A stretch of DNA of 9,569 nt from Pseudomonadota bacterium (GTDB taxonomy: Bacteria; Pseudomonadota; Alphaproteobacteria; Acetobacterales; Acetobacteraceae), in contig JAJZEG010000202.1 of the NCBI GenBank assembly GCA_021828605.1, positions 1-9,569 of the forward strand, in the 5' to 3' direction. Shown here one piece after another: positions 7,144 to 9,569 of this stretch. The notes under the pieces were generated by a model. That model ran no database searches and was not told the origin of the DNA. It saw only the letters and a list, made by a program, of their open reading frames with translations. Within the stretch, counting starts at the first letter, position 1, and each line of letters starts with the position of its first letter. Position numbers and translations under genes: made by a program.

Positions 7144-7171
7144 CCATGCGATCGCTTTGATCGCGCGTCAA
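7143..7171 (-). promoter_or_regulatory. Weak candidate promoter for the 2-TM/dat/pyrH block
   Basis: On the minus strand TTGACG (7171-7166) resembles a sigma-70 -35 box (five of six). At 17 nt spacing the -10 would be CATGGA (7148-7143), a poor match. The position, about 107 nt before the first ATG, is reasonable for an operon promoter. I offer it as the best of weak options. Confidence 0.2.
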
Positions 7172-7197
7172 TCCGGGCGGTGCGGTTGGGGGGCTGC

Positions 7198-7226
7198 TTG
7201 ACAAGGGGATGGAGGGTTTCCATACA
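7198..7226 (+). promoter_or_regulatory. Candidate sigma-70 promoter for rpmJ
   Basis: TTGACA, an exact -35 consensus, lies at 7198-7203, and 17 nt later CATACA (7221-7226) is a partial -10 (three of six). The start codon of rpmJ is 38 bases beyond the -10, a sensible leader length. The perfect -35 and ideal spacing make it plausible; the weak -10 keeps confidence moderate. Confidence 0.4.
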
Positions 7227-7264
7227 GCGGCCAACGTTCACTGTGCTTGATGAGATGATTAACC

Positions 7265-7390
7265 ATGAAGATCCGTAATTCACTCCGTTCTGCCAAGACC
7301 CGCGACAAGAATTGTCGGGTGGTGCGCCGCCATGGGCGGGTTTATGTGATCAATAAGAAGAACCCACGGATGAAAGCCCGCCAAGGCTGA
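7265..7390 (+). CDS. rpmJ: 50S ribosomal protein L36 (41 aa, cysteine-poor form)
   Basis: Small basic protein of the large ribosomal subunit. The 41-residue product starts [17 protein letters not shown], continues with [17 protein letters not shown] and ends MKARQG, matching the L36 form usual in alphaproteobacteria (NSLxSxK, RVYVINKxNPRxKARQG). It has a single cysteine, residue 17, and so lacks the four-ligand zinc ribbon of the 38-residue L36; this is the zinc-free type. The upstream Shine-Dalgarno is weak (GAG ten bases before the ATG). It stands alone, divergent from the minus-strand block, with a TTGACA promoter candidate upstream and 137 nt before glcD. Whether the genome also carries a zinc-containing L36 cannot be seen. 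Confidence 0.95.
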   Translation: MKIRNSLRSAKTRDKNCRVVRRHGRVYVINKKNPRMKARQG

Positions 7391-7415
7391 GTTTGCGGCG
7401 GGGCTGAGTTTTCGG

Positions 7416-7429
7416 CGAGGCGCGCCTCG
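7416..7429. repeat. Perfect 14-bp palindrome between rpmJ and glcD
   Basis: CGAGGCGCGCCTCG is its own reverse complement. As RNA it could form a five-pair stem with a CGCG loop, 26 nt after the rpmJ stop. No U-run follows on either strand, so it is a poor intrinsic terminator. It may be a weak transcription-end hairpin, a protein-binding palindrome, or chance in GC-rich DNA. Confidence 0.3.
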
Positions 7430-7462
7430 TGTCGATAGAGCGGGTCGATTGACCGCTGATTA

Positions 7463-7493
7463 TTGATGGTTCGACTTCACCTTGCGGTAAAAT
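7463..7493 (+). promoter_or_regulatory. Weak candidate promoter for glcDE
   Basis: TAAAAT at 7488-7493 is a good -10 match (five of six), 34 bases before the glcD ATG. The nearest -35-like element, TTGATG at 7463-7468, is 19 nt away, wider than ideal. A GGGG (7517-7520) seven bases before the ATG is the likely ribosome binding site. The -10 is the stronger part of this call. Confidence 0.3.
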
Positions 7494-7527
7494 TACAGTA
7501 GGATCGTGGTAATTCTGGGGAATTGCC

Positions 7528-8985
7528 ATGATTGCTCTGCCTGTTCCGAATCCCGCGACTTTGGCGCGGCGTGATACGCTGATTGCCGGGTTGCGCGCGT
7601 TGTTGCCCACGCGTGATGCGGTGATTGCCGATCCGGTGCGGCTTAAACCTTATGAAACCGATGGCTTGACCGCCTATCGGCAAATGCCGCTCGCGGTGGT
7701 GTTGCCGGAAACCACCGAGCAGGTGGCCGCCGTGCTGCGTTTTTGCCAGGAACAGCAGGTTCGGGTGGTGCCGCGTGGGGCTGGCACCTCGCTATCGGGC
7801 GGGGCTTTGCCGCTGGCCGATGCGGTGGTGGTGGGGATGATGCGGATGAACCGGATTCTCTCCCTAGATTATGCCGACCGGCTGGCGGTGGTGCAGGCCG
7901 GGGTGACCAATTTGGGGATTACCAAGGCGGTTGAGGCCGAGGGGTTTTTTTACGCGCCGGATCCATCGAGCCAGTTGGCCTGTATGATTGGTGGTAATAT
8001 CGGGATGAATTCCGGCGGCGCGCATTGCCTGAAATATGGGGTGACCGCGAATAATGTGCTGGGCGTGAAATTAGTGACGATTACCGGGGATATTATTGAT
8101 GTCGGGGGTCAGCATTTGGATGCGGCGGGCTATGATTGGCTCGGGATTATTATTGGCAGCGAGGGGCAGCTGGGGATTGTGACCGAGGTGACGGTGCGGA
8201 TTTTGCGCGCCCCCGAAGGCAGCCGGGCGATGTTGGCGGCGTTTTCCAGCAATGCGGTGGCTGGGGCCTGTGTGGATGCGATTATTGGCTCGGGGATTAT
8301 TCCGGTGGCGCTGGAATTTATGGATCGGCCGGCGATTCATGCCTGTGAGGCGTTTGCCCATGCGGGCTATCCGTTGGATGCCGAGGCGATGCTGATTATC
8401 GAGGTTGAGGGCAATGCGGCGGAGCAGAACGCGATGCTGGAGCGGATTTCGGTGATTTGTCGGGATTTTGCGCCGATTAGCCTGAAGATTTCGCAAAATG
8501 CCGCCGAATCGGCGGCGATTTGGAAGGGGCGCAAGGGCGCGTTTGGGGCGGTTGGGCGGATTAGTCCGGATTATCTGTGTATGGATGGCACCATCCCGAC
8601 CAGCACCCTGCCGGTGGTGTTGGCGCGGATTGAGGCGCTGAGTGAGGAGTATGGGTTGAAGGTCGCGAATATATTTCATGCGGGCGATGGCAATTTGCAT
8701 CCGCTGATCATGTTCGATGCGAATCAGCCGGGGCAGATGCAGCAGGCGGAGGCGTTTGGGGCCGATATATTGCGGCTGTGCGTCGAGATGGGCGGTTGTT
8801 TGACCGGTGAGCATGGGGTCGGGGTGGAAAAGCGCGATTTAATGTCGGTGCAGTTCACCGAGACCGAGCTTGATGTGCAGCGGGCGGTGAAGGGCGCGTT
8901 CGACCCGGATTGGTTGTTGAATACGGCGAAAGTGTTCCCGCTGGATCGGCTGCCGGTGGGGGCGGTGTTGCCGCACGCGGCATGA
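7528..8985 (+). CDS. glcD: Glycolate oxidase-type FAD-linked subunit GlcD
   Basis: FAD-dependent 2-hydroxyacid dehydrogenase subunit; in the GlcDEF complex it oxidises glycolate to glyoxylate and passes electrons toward the quinone pool. The 485-aa length fits the family (E. coli GlcD about 499). Seen: the FAD-binding PCMH domain with PRGAGTSLSGG at 82-92, GGNIGMNSGGAHCLKYG at 155-171 and GSEGQLGIVTEV at 210-221; then the FAD-oxidase C-terminal domain with FHAGDGNLHP at 383-392 and TGEHGVGVEKR at 426-436. GGGG seven bases upstream supports the ATG at 7528. It overlaps glcE as ATGA. A D-lactate dehydrogenase has the same fold, but the adjacent glcE points to the glycolate type. Codon use differs from the minus-strand genes: Ile is nearly always ATT, with many GCG, GGG and TTG codons. 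Confidence 0.93.
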   Translation: MIALPVPNPATLARRDTLIAGLRALLPTRDAVIADPVRLKPYETDGLTAYRQMPLAVVLPETTEQVAAVLRFCQEQQVRVVPRGAGTSLSGGALPLADAVVVGMMRMNRILSLDYADRLAVVQAGVTNLGITKAVEAEGFFYAPDPSSQLACMIGGNIGMNSGGAHCLKYGVTANNVLGVKLVTITGDIIDVGGQHLDAAGYDWLGIIIGSEGQLGIVTEVTVRILRAPEGSRAMLAAFSSNAVAGACVDAIIGSGIIPVALEFMDRPAIHACEAFAHAGYPLDAEAMLIIEVEGNAAEQNAMLERISVICRDFAPISLKISQNAAESAAIWKGRKGAFGAVGRISPDYLCMDGTIPTSTLPVVLARIEALSEEYGLKVANIFHAGDGNLHPLIMFDANQPGQMQQAEAFGADILRLCVEMGGCLTGEHGVGVEKRDLMSVQFTETELDVQRAVKGAFDPDWLLNTAKVFPLDRLPVGAVLPHAA

Positions 8986-9569
8986 ACGCGGCGATGATGG
9001 CGCCGGATGATGAGGCGGGGTTGGCGGCGGCGATTATCGAGGCACAGGCGGGCGGGCAGGCTGTGCAGATCGAGGGGTTTGGCTCGAAGGCGGGGTTTTT
9101 GCGCGCGGTTGCGGCGGAGCGGACGATTAGCACCAGGCGCTATCAGGGTGTGACACTCTATGCGCCGAAGGAATTGGTGGTCAGTGCGCGGGCGGGAACG
9201 CCCTTGGCCGAGATCGAGGCGATGCTGGCCGAGGCCGGACAGCATTTGAGCGCCGAGCCGCCGCATTATGCGTTTTTGCGCGACGCGGGCGCGGCTGCGC
9301 AGAGTTTGGGCGGGGTGGTCGCGTGTAACCTGTCCGGGCCCAGGCGGATTGCCTGGGGGGCGCTGCGCGATCATGTGTTGGGGGTGCGCGCGATTACCGG
9401 GCGCGGCGAAATGATCCGCTCGGGGGGTCGGGTGTTGAAGAATGTCACTGGCCTGGATTTGGCGAAATTGCTGACCGGCTCGTATGGGACTTTGGCGTTA
9501 TTGAGCGAAATTACCCTGAAAACGCTGCCGATCCCGGAAGATACCGGGACGTTGCTGCTGCGTGGGCAG
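8982..9569 (+). CDS. glcE: Glycolate oxidase FAD-binding subunit GlcE, N-terminal part (cut by window edge)
   Basis: Second FAD-domain subunit of the glycolate oxidase complex. The 196 visible residues cover most of a PCMH domain: EGFGSKAGF at 31-39; VVSARAGTPLAEIEAMLAEAG at 66-86; GGVVACNLSGPRR at 110-122; GALRDHVLGVRAITGRGE at 126-143; and GGRVLKNVTGLDLAKLLTGSYG at 148-169 followed by LALLSEITLKTLP. The SGPRR and KNVTGxDLxKLLxGSxG blocks are the GlcE hallmark. The ATG at 8982 overlaps the glcD stop (ATGA); I see no close Shine-Dalgarno, so coupling to glcD is likely. The reading frame is open to the window end. A glcF iron-sulfur subunit would be expected next but lies outside the window. 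Confidence 0.93.
   Translation, partial: MNAAMMAPDDEAGLAAAIIEAQAGGQAVQIEGFGSKAGFLRAVAAERTISTRRYQGVTLYAPKELVVSARAGTPLAEIEAMLAEAGQHLSAEPPHYAFLRDAGAAAQSLGGVVACNLSGPRRIAWGALRDHVLGVRAITGRGEMIRSGGRVLKNVTGLDLAKLLTGSYGTLALLSEITLKTLPIPEDTGTLLLRGQ

Noticed and set aside
7037..7234. N-terminal extension of the 2-TM protein to an ATG at 7234
   Set aside because: The added 66 residues are Arg/Pro/Ser-rich and look untranslated, no Shine-Dalgarno precedes 7234, and GGAG is well placed before 7036.
8071..8814. Minus-strand open frame (about 247 codons) inside glcD
   Set aside because: It is antisense to the FAD-oxidase C-terminal half of glcD, is Arg/Asn/His-rich and has no family features; a shadow frame.
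1..9569. CRISPR array, tRNA, rRNA, insertion sequence or prophage
   Set aside because: No spaced direct repeats, cloverleaf-like sequence, transposase or integrase motifs were seen; almost all bases are covered by core genes.

Overview
The window is a GC-rich stretch of a Gram-negative alphaproteobacterial chromosome. An acetic-acid-bacteria-like member of the Rhodospirillales/Acetobacteraceae is my best guess. That guess rests on the gene families, the short 41-residue L36 without zinc cysteines, the one-PDZ RseP and the D-amino-acid aminotransferase; it is inference, not proof. All recognisable genes are ordinary core or metabolic genes. I see no CRISPR array, tRNA, rRNA, insertion sequence, prophage or toxin-antitoxin pair, and I do not see evidence for a wholly new system.

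Layout. On the minus strand, read from 7036 down to 519, is a tight eight-gene block: an unrecognised two-TM membrane protein, dat, pyrH, frr, uppS, cdsA, dxr and rseP. Junctions are ATGA (2-TM/dat), TAATG (dat/pyrH), 13 nt (pyrH/frr), 40 nt (frr/uppS), TGATG (uppS/cdsA), a 10-nt overlap (cdsA/dxr) and 61 nt (dxr/rseP). After a further 150 nt comes the start of ilvC, cut by the left edge. On the plus strand, diverging from the block across a 228-nt intergenic region, are rpmJ (41 aa) and then glcD and glcE, the latter cut by the right edge.

How the genes fit together. pyrH and frr serve pyrimidine nucleotide supply and ribosome recycling. dxr makes MEP for isoprenoids, uppS uses isoprenoid units to build the undecaprenyl carrier lipid, cdsA makes CDP-diacylglycerol for phospholipids, and rseP is an envelope intramembrane protease. 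dat can supply D-Ala and D-Glu for peptidoglycan, so it fits the envelope theme. The core pyrH-frr-uppS-cdsA-dxr-rseP order is the widely conserved one. Both ends differ from the common arrangement: rpsB-tsf is not upstream (the 2-TM gene and dat are there instead) and bamA is not downstream (ilvC is there instead). glcDE encode FAD subunits of a glycolate-oxidase-type enzyme and look like a separate plus-strand operon.

The most useful leads are the uncharacterised 2-TM protein that heads the operon, the altered operon ends, the missing Shine-Dalgarno in front of rseP together with a -10-like hexamer right next to its ATG, and a strong strand asymmetry in third-codon-position use.
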